Of a stretch of 64,000 bases of DNA, positions 53,472 through 61,670 are shown one piece after another. Every line of letters starts with the position of its first letter. Position 1 is the stretch's first letter. Source of the DNA: Lacticaseibacillus hulanensis (GTDB lineage Bacteria; Bacillota; Bacilli; Lactobacillales; Lactobacillaceae). Position numbers and translations under genes: made by a program. The notes under the pieces are model-generated. The model ran no database searches and had not been told where the DNA came from. It saw nothing but the letters and a program-made list of their open reading frames with translations. The DNA lies in assembly GCF_004010095.1 (NCBI RefSeq), contig NZ_RRYD01000015.1:1-64000 (forward strand), in the 5' to 3' direction.

Positions 53472-54787
53472 TGATCAAAATAATTAAGCGTCTCACCTGG
53501 TTCCTGGTGCCGCTGATGCTCCTAGTGGCATCACTGGCACGCGGCGAACCAGTGCACGCAGCAACAACTTCTAGCTTCGAACTGGTTTTGCATAAGCGCC
53601 TTTACACCGATGTGAATGCTAAAGTGCAACCTTGGTACCTAAACAATGGTCAAAAGGCGGATGCAGCTGGCGATATCATGACCAAGACGACCGGTCTCAA
53701 CGGGGTGACCTTCACGGTGTTCGATGCTTCGGCGTTGTTCCAGAAGGCCCACGGTGAGGGGCAGGACGTCCAGACCTTCGCCCGCCAGTTCAGCGCAATG
53801 GATTCAACCAGTGCGCTGGCGGCGGTCAAGGCGGACAACCTGACCAAGGTCGCTGAGGTCAGCACGGGCCACGACGATGCGCTGGATGAGGACGGGATTG
53901 CCCGTCTGCACCTGGACCGCACACGCGGGGATGACCCGGCACTATACATTGTGGTCGAAACGGATACCAGCAAGTCTGGCATCTCGGTTGACCAGCAACG
54001 GGACACGGCGCCGCTGGTTGTATCTGCCAGCATGGCGGATCAGGCCGGACAGAAGCTGAACGTCGTGCACATGTACCCGAAGAATTTGGTTTACGGCCGT
54101 GACGCGTACTTCTTCAAGTACGGGGTCACGCTGGACGGCAGCGAAATGCGGCTGGCCGGTGCAAAGTTCGTGTTATTCAAGAAGAATGCTGCGGGGGATA
54201 AGCTTTACCTCGCAGCCAAGCAGCCGGACCCGCTGAACTTGCAGTGGGTGGCTGCGACCAACCCGAAGTCGGATGCGAGCGTGGCAAGGTTCACGTCGCA
54301 GAAGACCGGGCTGGTCACATTGGGTGGCATCTCGCTACCCGCTGGTAATTATGAGTTCGCAGAAGTTGACGCGCCGGAAGGGTTCCAGAACGATGCCGGC
54401 GAAATCAAGGTCAACGTCCCGTCACGCATGTACACGGCTTCGGGGAAGCTGATACCGGTGACGGTCAACGATACGGAATTAGCGCAAACTAGTTCCGGCC
54501 AAGTTACCGCAGAAACAATCGCACTGGGGCAGCCTCGCGTGTACAACACCGAGGATCAGCCACCACTGCCAAACACATGGTTCCCGCCGAATCCGGGAAC
54601 CAAATCGCGGACGCCCAATCCACCTGGAAAAGGCCGCACGCACACGCCCGGACATCCATTATTACCAAGTACGGGCATCTTCCCTCAGTTAGGGGACTTA
54701 GGGAATTGGCTATTATCATGTTTAGGTTTTGTTGTCATGTTACTCGTCTTGCACTTCTGGAAAAAACGCGAGCATTCGCAAGCATAA
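53471..54787 (+). CDS. Pilin, basal/minor type (SpaB-like), LPSTG anchor
   Basis: A 438-residue sortase substrate. Signal peptide RLTWFLVPLMLLVASLARG; first domain with a YPKN pilin-like lysine (VVHMYPKNLVYG, Lys near 203) and a Cna_B domain (about 210-310) with E-box NYEFAEVDAPEGFQ. A Pro/Thr-rich stalk (PPNPGTKSRTPNPPGKGRT) precedes LPSTG near 397. Proline-rich tails before the anchor are typical of basal pilins that fix the fibre to the wall. Starts on the TAATG overlap with the tip adhesin gene, with GGAGGTGAG before it. Confidence 0.9.
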   Translation: MIKIIKRLTWFLVPLMLLVASLARGEPVHAATTSSFELVLHKRLYTDVNAKVQPWYLNNGQKADAAGDIMTKTTGLNGVTFTVFDASALFQKAHGEGQDVQTFARQFSAMDSTSALAAVKADNLTKVAEVSTGHDDALDEDGIARLHLDRTRGDDPALYIVVETDTSKSGISVDQQRDTAPLVVSASMADQAGQKLNVVHMYPKNLVYGRDAYFFKYGVTLDGSEMRLAGAKFVLFKKNAAGDKLYLAAKQPDPLNLQWVAATNPKSDASVARFTSQKTGLVTLGGISLPAGNYEFAEVDAPEGFQNDAGEIKVNVPSRMYTASGKLIPVTVNDTELAQTSSGQVTAETIALGQPRVYNTEDQPPLPNTWFPPNPGTKSRTPNPPGKGRTHTPGHPLLPSTGIFPQLGDLGNWLLSCLGFVVMLLVLHFWKKREHSQA

Positions 54788-54826
54788 TTACGCCTCGCAA
54801 TCATGGGGCCACAATCAAGGAGAAAA

Positions 54827-56482
54827 ATGATGAAGACAACTCACTCGACAAAACTATGGCACCTGTTCATGGTGCTGACAGTCCTTCTGTCCACACTGGC
54901 CAGCTTGGTTAGCGCAACGACGGTTAGGGCGGCTGATGGAGACCCCAGCAATGGAGGCGCCAGCAACGGAGGCACTGTTTCCTTTACGATTAACAAGAAG
55001 GCTATCAAGGACAATCAGCTGACTCAGATTCAAAACACTGGGGAAAACAATGGTGACCTCGACGGTCTGACAGGACTACCAGGTGCTGAATTCACGGTTT
55101 ACAACATTACCCAGGAATTTTACAGCGAGTACGAAGCTCTTCCGGCATCCAGCCCTGAGGAGGCCAAAAAGGCTGCAACGACAGTTGAAACCAACCTGCA
55201 GAGCGAACCAGAGTTAGTTCAAAATGATACTAACAAGGTTGCAGACGGCGTAAAGACAACTGGTGACGATGGTAAAGCGGTGTTCACCGGTCTTCCAGCC
55301 AAGACAACTGTTAACTCGGATGGTGGTCAGATTGAACGTAACTCTGTTTACGCCTTTGCTGAAACCAAAACACCTGATAACTATGCACCATCTGCACTGC
55401 TGATTGTTGCGCTGCCAGCTAAGACCGGCGATGATGGTACGATTAACTTGTACCCAAAGGACGCAATGGTAACTAAGACTGTTTTGGATGCTAAGGCTGA
55501 TGGACAATACGAAGTCGGTGACACGTTGCAGTACAAAGTAACTACACCAATTCCAAGTGATACTGAAAAGTTACAAACATTTAGTATTGCCGACACGATG
55601 AACGAAGTTGGTGCCACCTTTAAGCAAATTGATAGTGTTACTGTTGACGGCGTTTCAGTATATGATTATGCCACAGATAAAGATAAACAGAATGTTTTCA
55701 CCGATCCTAACGTTTTTACTAATAAGCAAAAAAATCCTAAGACGGATGCAAGTTCGTGGAGTATGACTTTTGGTGTTAAAGACCAGCCTGATGTCACCAC
55801 TTCTTACGGTGTCAAAGCAATTGACGCACTAAAGCCATACGCAGGCAAGGTTGCTGTTATCACATACACGGTTCAATTGAATGAGAATGCTATTCCTGCG
55901 CAGACACTGGATAACAATTTGAACGTGACGTTTGGTCACACGCCAATTACTTTGCACACCGACAAGAAGATTACTCCATTCGGTGGTCACAAGTTCGTCA
56001 AGGAAGATTCCAAGACCGGTGAAAAGCTGGGCGGTGCGGAATTTGTACTCACGAAGAGTGAAAAGAATGGTGACACGGCTGTTGTTAAGTTCGCAAAGCT
56101 CACTGGCGTCGACAACATCACTGATGGGAACTACAACCCAACCAAAATTGAATGGGTAGATAACCAAGATGATGCAACAAAGCTGACCACTGCCGCTGAC
56201 GGTAACCTGACCATTAGTGGATTCAAGTACGGCGAATACTCACTGATTGAAACTAAGGCTCCTGAAGGTTACGCACTTCCTGGTAACAAAGTAACGCCAT
56301 TCACCATTGATGGTACTGACTGGAAGACCAGTAAGATTCAGTCCATCAAGAACACCAAGGAACCTGGTACCATCCTGCCAATGACTGGTGGTATGGGGTT
56401 CATCCTCTTTGCCATTGCCGGCATTGCGCTGATTGGTGCAGGCTTTATCGTGATGAAGCGCGGCAAGAAGGCTAACGCTTAG
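54827..56482 (+). CDS. Major backbone pilin (SpaA-like), LPMTG anchor
   Basis: A 551-residue pilin. Signal peptide (LFMVLTVLLSTLASLVSATT), N-terminal domain, and the pilin motif INLYPKDAMVTKTV with the Lys (near 210) that the sortase joins to the Thr of the next subunit. A middle isopeptide domain and a C-terminal Cna_B domain with E-box YSLIETKAPEGYA (near 470) follow, then ILPMTGG (near 516), helix and basic tail. AAGGAG precedes ATG ATG. Its length, pilin motif and position before the sortase mark it as the fibre-forming subunit. Confidence 0.92.
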   Translation: MMKTTHSTKLWHLFMVLTVLLSTLASLVSATTVRAADGDPSNGGASNGGTVSFTINKKAIKDNQLTQIQNTGENNGDLDGLTGLPGAEFTVYNITQEFYSEYEALPASSPEEAKKAATTVETNLQSEPELVQNDTNKVADGVKTTGDDGKAVFTGLPAKTTVNSDGGQIERNSVYAFAETKTPDNYAPSALLIVALPAKTGDDGTINLYPKDAMVTKTVLDAKADGQYEVGDTLQYKVTTPIPSDTEKLQTFSIADTMNEVGATFKQIDSVTVDGVSVYDYATDKDKQNVFTDPNVFTNKQKNPKTDASSWSMTFGVKDQPDVTTSYGVKAIDALKPYAGKVAVITYTVQLNENAIPAQTLDNNLNVTFGHTPITLHTDKKITPFGGHKFVKEDSKTGEKLGGAEFVLTKSEKNGDTAVVKFAKLTGVDNITDGNYNPTKIEWVDNQDDATKLTTAADGNLTISGFKYGEYSLIETKAPEGYALPGNKVTPFTIDGTDWKTSKIQSIKNTKEPGTILPMTGGMGFILFAIAGIALIGAGFIVMKRGKKANA

Positions 56483-56613
56483 TCACTGATTGATAATTCA
56501 TAGCAACCGCAGCTTAAATGCTGGTTGCAGCAACAAAAACGTAAGGGTGCGGTGGTGACACGATTAATCGGGTTAGTAGCCACATCCTTACGAATACATA
56601 GGGGGGAAATAAC

Positions 56614-57405
56614 GTGCGCGGGAAAATACGCCAAATTATCATGATTTTGCTGTTTGGCGCCGGGCTGGTTGTTTTCACCTATCCGTTCATGCAGATGGCG
56701 GTTAACCATTTTACGTTGCAGCACAACATGGCGCAAACATATGCGGCCAACCAGAAGGAAGCCAAACGCATTAAAGCGCTGCAAGCAAAAAAGGGTGATC
56801 AGATTGGCGATAGCTTTTCCGCCAACAACCTGAACCGCGATGAACGGGCCCACCTGCTGGGCACCATCAGCATCCCCAGCATCAAGTTGAACCTGCCCGT
56901 CTTCGATATTGCGACGGAGGCATCGCTCCAACTGGGTGCGGGCGTGGTGCGTGGCACCGACATGCCGGTCGGTGGGCTTGACCGGCACACCGCAATTTCT
57001 GCCCACAGCGGCTTGCCCACGAAGGTGTTCTTCACCAATTTACACCTGGTGAAAAAGGGTGACGTGTTCGTCATCACCGTTGGCGGCAAGCACCGGGCCT
57101 ACAAGGTTTACAAGAAGCAGGTGGTCTTGCCCACCAACGTGAAGCCGCTGGCCCGCCAAGCCGGCCGCGACCTGGCGACGCTTATCACGTGTACCCCGTA
57201 CATGATTAACACGCACCGGCTGCTGGTTACGGGCCACCGCGTGCCATACACGCAGAAGGTAGCGGCGGCGGTGCGGCACTCGCAGCAAGCCGCCACGGCC
57301 TACACCGTCATTTTCATCATCGCTGTGATTTTTGCCTTCCTGACCCTGATTTTCTACACCATCTGGCGTCTGCGCTGGAAGAAAAACGGGCCGGTAAGAC
57401 AGTAA
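56614..57405 (+). CDS. srtC: Class C (pilin) sortase
   Basis: A 263-residue membrane transpeptidase that polymerises pilins. N-terminal helix IIMILLFGAGLVVFTYPFMQ, catalytic His in RHTAISAHSGLP, Cys in TLITCTPYMINTHRLLVTGHR with the following Arg, and a C-terminal helix (YTVIFIIAVIFAFLTLIFYTI), which is typical of class C. GTG start with GGGGGG upstream. The usual DPF/DPW lid motif is not seen before the catalytic domain (SANNLNRDERAHLLG instead). The 131-base gap to the backbone gene could allow separate control. Confidence 0.93.
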   Translation: MRGKIRQIIMILLFGAGLVVFTYPFMQMAVNHFTLQHNMAQTYAANQKEAKRIKALQAKKGDQIGDSFSANNLNRDERAHLLGTISIPSIKLNLPVFDIATEASLQLGAGVVRGTDMPVGGLDRHTAISAHSGLPTKVFFTNLHLVKKGDVFVITVGGKHRAYKVYKKQVVLPTNVKPLARQAGRDLATLITCTPYMINTHRLLVTGHRVPYTQKVAAAVRHSQQAATAYTVIFIIAVIFAFLTLIFYTIWRLRWKKNGPVRQ

Positions 57406-57441
57406 GAAGATTCGTTATTATCGCTGAGAGGAGACTCGCCC

Positions 57442-60399
57442 ATGTTACGCAAAAAAATTATGCATATGCTCATGGTCCTGGTACTGATTACACCATTATG
57501 CCAATTTTTGGTGGGCGGGCAGGTCGCCGATGCGGGAACCGCTGACGATAAGCCGGACCAGGCGCTCATCATTGATCCGGATGCGGAGTCGGAGGTAACG
57601 ATTACTTCTAACTATTATCGTGATGGTAAAGCCAAGATTACCGACTTCAATGGGGCTAATCGAGTTGGCGATGACGGCTCGGGTAATTATCAATCTTGGC
57701 ATGATTGGGAACAATCAGACCACACCTACATGAATTTTCAGGACAACAAGGGCATGACTGGGATTGCCTACACAGGGCTCCACGCGAGAGACGGCGGGGA
57801 TGGCCAATCACTTCCTGATACAATTACGGTCGACTACGACAATGTCGGTCTGGCGAGGGAGGATGGCCAGTACGTCAGGGTGGGTGCGCACGTTACCGTC
57901 GATAATATTATCTACGGCGCACAACCCAGCTGGTCTGCAGACACAGTACCCTACATTATTTTCTCGAACAACCTATACTCTGGAGTGCTTTACGGCGGGA
58001 TTAAGAGTATGTCCATCCACTTCACCTTCGTGGACCCCGATGGTAAGCCGATTAATTTCACCGGTCTGGGCGGCAAGTTCTCGTTCAACTCACTGAACGC
58101 TAACCAGGCCAACGACTGGGGTAATCCGGAGCAGTCCACAGAGTTTGCTGGCGATGGTGCTGACCGTCCGGATGGGGTAACTAGTGATGGGACGATTCTG
58201 TCATACCACCCTCAACCACAAAATCCCGCTTTCAAATACATGGCGGGGACTTACTACGGCACTAACGGAACCAACTTTAGTGGTGACGACGACCATCTGG
58301 GTAATCCGAACTTCCCAAGGGCCACGGTTTCGTTTCCACTTAGCCGGACAACCAATTCGTTTACGTTTGGTTCCGGCTGGGGCCGTGCGTGGACTGCATT
58401 TTCCAGTAGTTCGCCGTTCCCGGTCGCGCAGTCCGCACCAAGTAAGACCGTCGAACCGGTCGACAACAATGCCGGGTTTGCTCAGCGTTATGACAACGAT
58501 TTAGACGTTTACGGCTTGCATGAAGGAGACAGCAAGTGGGACTTCAATAATCCGCAGCCGGGCCACAATCCAGATAAACCCGACCTTGCTCAAGGTGTGT
58601 TGCCAAAAGCCAAGCGGTACGTGGAACCGGGTAAGGAATATTACTACTACATTAACCAGCCGACAATTGACCTGTCGACGCAAGGTTTGGTGTTACCAGC
58701 TCATATGGAAATAACGGATACTCTGCCAGAGGGGACCGAGATGGCGGGCAACGATGCGGTCACGGTGTACGACTTAGAGGGCAATCAGCTTGCTCAAAGC
58801 GATGCTGACGGCCGGTATTTGAATGTGCAGTTGTCAAGCGATGCGGTGCAAAAGATCAACGAAGAGTCTAAAGATCCGAAATTTTACGGTAAGGACTTCA
58901 CGATTCGGGTGAAGTTCAAGGTGACAGACGATGCACCGAAATTGATGCAAAATAAAGCCGCATCATTTTTTAGATACAATAATGATGAGATGTTTTCCGC
59001 GACCTCCAACATTGTCGACATTCAGTTGCCGCCAGATCCCGTTGACATCAGCTTCGAGAAGATTGATAGCGATACGGGGAATCCGCTACCTCGCGCAACC
59101 TTCACGCTGTACCAAGATGGTCAGGAAAAAGGAAAGGCAACCAGTGACAGCAATGGTCAGGTGAAGTTTCCCAAAGTTGTGCCCGGCGATTACCAAATCG
59201 CTGAAACTGATGTGCCGACTAACTACGAAGACCCGCAAAATGGCGCCAAAACAAATATCACCGTCAATAACGATGGGACGATTACCTGGCCAGACGGGGT
59301 ATTGCAGGATGGCAAGTACCCCGACAAGCCGACCCGCAAGCAGTTTGTTCTGCACCTAGATAAGGTGGACTTGAACAAGCACGACCTGAAAGGTGCCACC
59401 TTTGAGCTGAAACATGGCACATCGACGGAACGGGCGACTACTGAAAAAAGTGGTGGCATTGAGTTCAAGATGGCCATGGTCCCGGGCGATTACACCTTAA
59501 AGGAAGTAACGGCTCCCCAAGGTTTCAATAAGCTCGGCGGGACTTTCCACTTCACTATTGGTGATGATGGTTACCCGAAGCAGGTTGGTAGTCGGGACTT
59601 CAAGTTCGCTGACGAGCAAACGCACGCTGGCGATATCAACGATTGGGATTCGGTGCTGAATTTAGCCTACGATGGCAGCGACCTCAGCTTTTTGAAGGAT
59701 TACGGGTTGAAGGTTGCTCAGGTTGACAATCAGTATAAGCTCCAAGTCACCATCCCCGACAAACGCACGAAGAAGTACAACCTGAAAATTCACAAGATTG
59801 ATGCGCTGACTGGGGCTAATGTTGATGGTGCAGACTTTAAGCTGACGCGGCTGAACGAAGATGGCTCGTCAACCGAGTTTAATGCCACCAGAAAAGATGG
59901 ATTATTAACCTTTATGGATTATGGTGCGCCCCTGAGTCTGAGGCCAAGCACCAACTACACGCTGCAGGAAACGAAGGCCCCTGGTCGTTACCAAAAGCTG
60001 AAGGGTGTCTTCACCTTCCAAGTTGGCGCGGACGGTCAGCTGATGCCAGTTAACGATGGCGGCAAGTTTAAATTTGCTGACGGCCAGGCGCACGGTGAAC
60101 CAGAAGACGGTAACTGGGACCTGCTCCAGTACAGCGATAATGACCTGCCGTACAGCGACCACTTCGGTGTTACCGTGGATGCTGACAATAGTGCTACCAC
60201 TGATTCAGGTACCGATAAGGACCCAGGCACGGGGACCGTCACTATCACCATCCCCGACCAGGAGGTGCCGCTGCCAGATGATGTGCGTCTGCCAAGCACC
60301 GGTGGCTCCGGGATGTTGCCGTACGTCATGGTGGCCCTGCTGCTGGTAATGCTCGGCAGCGGCCTGGTACTGTACTGGCGTCGCAGTGAAGTCAAATAA
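57442..60399 (+). CDS. Second large adhesin with Cna_B repeats and LPSTG anchor
   Basis: A 985-residue surface protein. Signal peptide (IMHMLMVLVLITPLCQFLV), a large N-terminal domain of about 330 residues of unknown fold, an isopeptide-forming domain (about 340-530, YINQPTIDLSTQGLVLPAHM...ITDTLPEGTEM), three Cna_B domains (near 533, 633 and 778; E-boxes YQIAETDVPTNY, YTLKEVTAPQGF, YTLQETKAPGRY) and LPSTG near 949. Its C-terminal part resembles the VWA adhesin (QYSDNDLPYSDHFGV vs LKYSEFDMPYNKQVGV), so the two are paralogs with swapped heads. It lies after the sortase. GAGAGGAGAC precedes ATG. Confidence 0.9.
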   Translation: MLRKKIMHMLMVLVLITPLCQFLVGGQVADAGTADDKPDQALIIDPDAESEVTITSNYYRDGKAKITDFNGANRVGDDGSGNYQSWHDWEQSDHTYMNFQDNKGMTGIAYTGLHARDGGDGQSLPDTITVDYDNVGLAREDGQYVRVGAHVTVDNIIYGAQPSWSADTVPYIIFSNNLYSGVLYGGIKSMSIHFTFVDPDGKPINFTGLGGKFSFNSLNANQANDWGNPEQSTEFAGDGADRPDGVTSDGTILSYHPQPQNPAFKYMAGTYYGTNGTNFSGDDDHLGNPNFPRATVSFPLSRTTNSFTFGSGWGRAWTAFSSSSPFPVAQSAPSKTVEPVDNNAGFAQRYDNDLDVYGLHEGDSKWDFNNPQPGHNPDKPDLAQGVLPKAKRYVEPGKEYYYYINQPTIDLSTQGLVLPAHMEITDTLPEGTEMAGNDAVTVYDLEGNQLAQSDADGRYLNVQLSSDAVQKINEESKDPKFYGKDFTIRVKFKVTDDAPKLMQNKAASFFRYNNDEMFSATSNIVDIQLPPDPVDISFEKIDSDTGNPLPRATFTLYQDGQEKGKATSDSNGQVKFPKVVPGDYQIAETDVPTNYEDPQNGAKTNITVNNDGTITWPDGVLQDGKYPDKPTRKQFVLHLDKVDLNKHDLKGATFELKHGTSTERATTEKSGGIEFKMAMVPGDYTLKEVTAPQGFNKLGGTFHFTIGDDGYPKQVGSRDFKFADEQTHAGDINDWDSVLNLAYDGSDLSFLKDYGLKVAQVDNQYKLQVTIPDKRTKKYNLKIHKIDALTGANVDGADFKLTRLNEDGSSTEFNATRKDGLLTFMDYGAPLSLRPSTNYTLQETKAPGRYQKLKGVFTFQVGADGQLMPVNDGGKFKFADGQAHGEPEDGNWDLLQYSDNDLPYSDHFGVTVDADNSATTDSGTDKDPGTGTVTITIPDQEVPLPDDVRLPSTGGSGMLPYVMVALLLVMLGSGLVLYWRRSEVK

Positions 60400-60476
60400 A
60401 TTTTGAGTCACCAATTGTCTTGCGCAATCAATGTGCGAGGCGGTTGGTGGCTTATTTATATAGAAGAAAAGCTCAA

Positions 60477-60490
60477 CAAACGTTTGTTCG
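60477..60490 (-). promoter_or_regulatory. LexA (DinR)-type SOS box
   Basis: Minus strand reads CGAACAAACGTTTG, 13 of 14 matches to CGAACRNRYGTTYC. It overlaps the -35 hexamer of the sbcD promoter. Confidence 0.7.
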
Positions 60491-60512
60491 GGAAACGCAA
60501 ATACGCTATAAT
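60484..60512 (+). promoter_or_regulatory. Promoter of sbcDC
   Basis: TTGTTC (60484-60489), 17-base spacer, perfect TATAAT (60507-60512), 28 bases before the sbcD start. Confidence 0.8.
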
Positions 60513-60539
60513 AAGCGCATACAAAGCGGGAGGTTCGAC

Positions 60540-61670
60540 ATGCGAATTTTACACACAGCTGATTGGCATATTGGCAAAAGTTTGGCGGGATTTGATTTGC
60601 TCGACGTGCAGCGGCGCAGTTTTGCCCAGTTATGCCAGGTGGTAAGGGACCAGCACGTGGACGCCATGATCATCGCCGGTGACGTTTACGACCGTTCCTT
60701 AGCGGCCGAGAACGTCGTGGACACGGTCAACGACATGCTGCGGACACTTAATCTGGACGACAAGCTACCATTGTTAGTGATTTCTGGGAACCACGACTCC
60801 GCCCCCCGGCTGGCAACCGGGCACGAATGGTTCGCAAACACCGGCCTGTACCTGAACACGACCATTGCAGGTGCGTTTAAGCCCGTCACTATCGGCGACA
60901 CCCAATTCTTCCTGCTGCCATACTTCGAGCCGCGGCAGGCACAGGTGTACTTCGGCAATGACAGTTTGACCAGCATCGGCGCCAGCGTTGCGCGCGTAAT
61001 CGACGGGCTCGTGCCGCTATTCGAAGAGGGCAAACACCACGTGCTGGTGAGCCACTTCTTCGTTGCCGGCAGCAGTCACGTCGGTACTAACGGGGGCAGC
61101 TCGGAAACCAGTGTCAGCGTCGGCGGCCTCGACGCGGTGCCCGTGGATATTTTTGCGCCGTTTGATTACGTGGCGCTCGGACACCTGCACAACCGTCACG
61201 CACTGAACGCGGAGAAGATTCAATACGCCGGTTCGCTCGTGAAGTACGACGTGTCGGAGGCCAACATGAAAAAAGGGTGTTACATCCTGGACACGGACAC
61301 GATGGTGCGCAAGTTCATCGAAATCCCGCAGACGCCGGAGTTCCGCCACGTCACCGACAGCTTTGACCGCATCATGGATCCAGACACTGACCTAGGGGTG
61401 GCGCCGGATGATTACGTGCAGTTCACGCTGACGGACACGGAGGTCATTCCGGACCTGATGAACCGGCTGCGCGAACGGTTCCCGCACTGCACCGGGGTTG
61501 ACCGCGCGACCAGTGTGGACTTGCAGCAGGAGATGCACGCGCAGATTCAGGATTTGGACCCGATGGCGCTACTGACCGACTTTTACGCCGATGCGCTGGG
61601 CAGTCCCTTGTCTGATGGCAGCCGCAAGTGGGCGGAGAAGACGCTAGCGGAAGTTCGAGGTGAGCACTAA
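60540..61670 (+). CDS. sbcD: Exonuclease SbcCD subunit D
   Basis: Nuclease subunit of the Mre11 family, 376 residues; with SbcC it cuts DNA hairpins and blocked ends. Phosphodiesterase motifs: RILHTADWHIGK, IIAGDVYDRS, VISGNHDSAPRL, VLVSHFFVAG and YVALGHLHNRH. CGGGAGG precedes ATG 60540; a longer in-frame start adds 40 residues from the promoter region and is wrong. Its TAA overlaps the sbcC ATG. An SOS box over the promoter suggests induction by DNA damage. Confidence 0.95.
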   Translation: MRILHTADWHIGKSLAGFDLLDVQRRSFAQLCQVVRDQHVDAMIIAGDVYDRSLAAENVVDTVNDMLRTLNLDDKLPLLVISGNHDSAPRLATGHEWFANTGLYLNTTIAGAFKPVTIGDTQFFLLPYFEPRQAQVYFGNDSLTSIGASVARVIDGLVPLFEEGKHHVLVSHFFVAGSSHVGTNGGSSETSVSVGGLDAVPVDIFAPFDYVALGHLHNRHALNAEKIQYAGSLVKYDVSEANMKKGCYILDTDTMVRKFIEIPQTPEFRHVTDSFDRIMDPDTDLGVAPDDYVQFTLTDTEVIPDLMNRLRERFPHCTGVDRATSVDLQQEMHAQIQDLDPMALLTDFYADALGSPLSDGSRKWAEKTLAEVRGEH

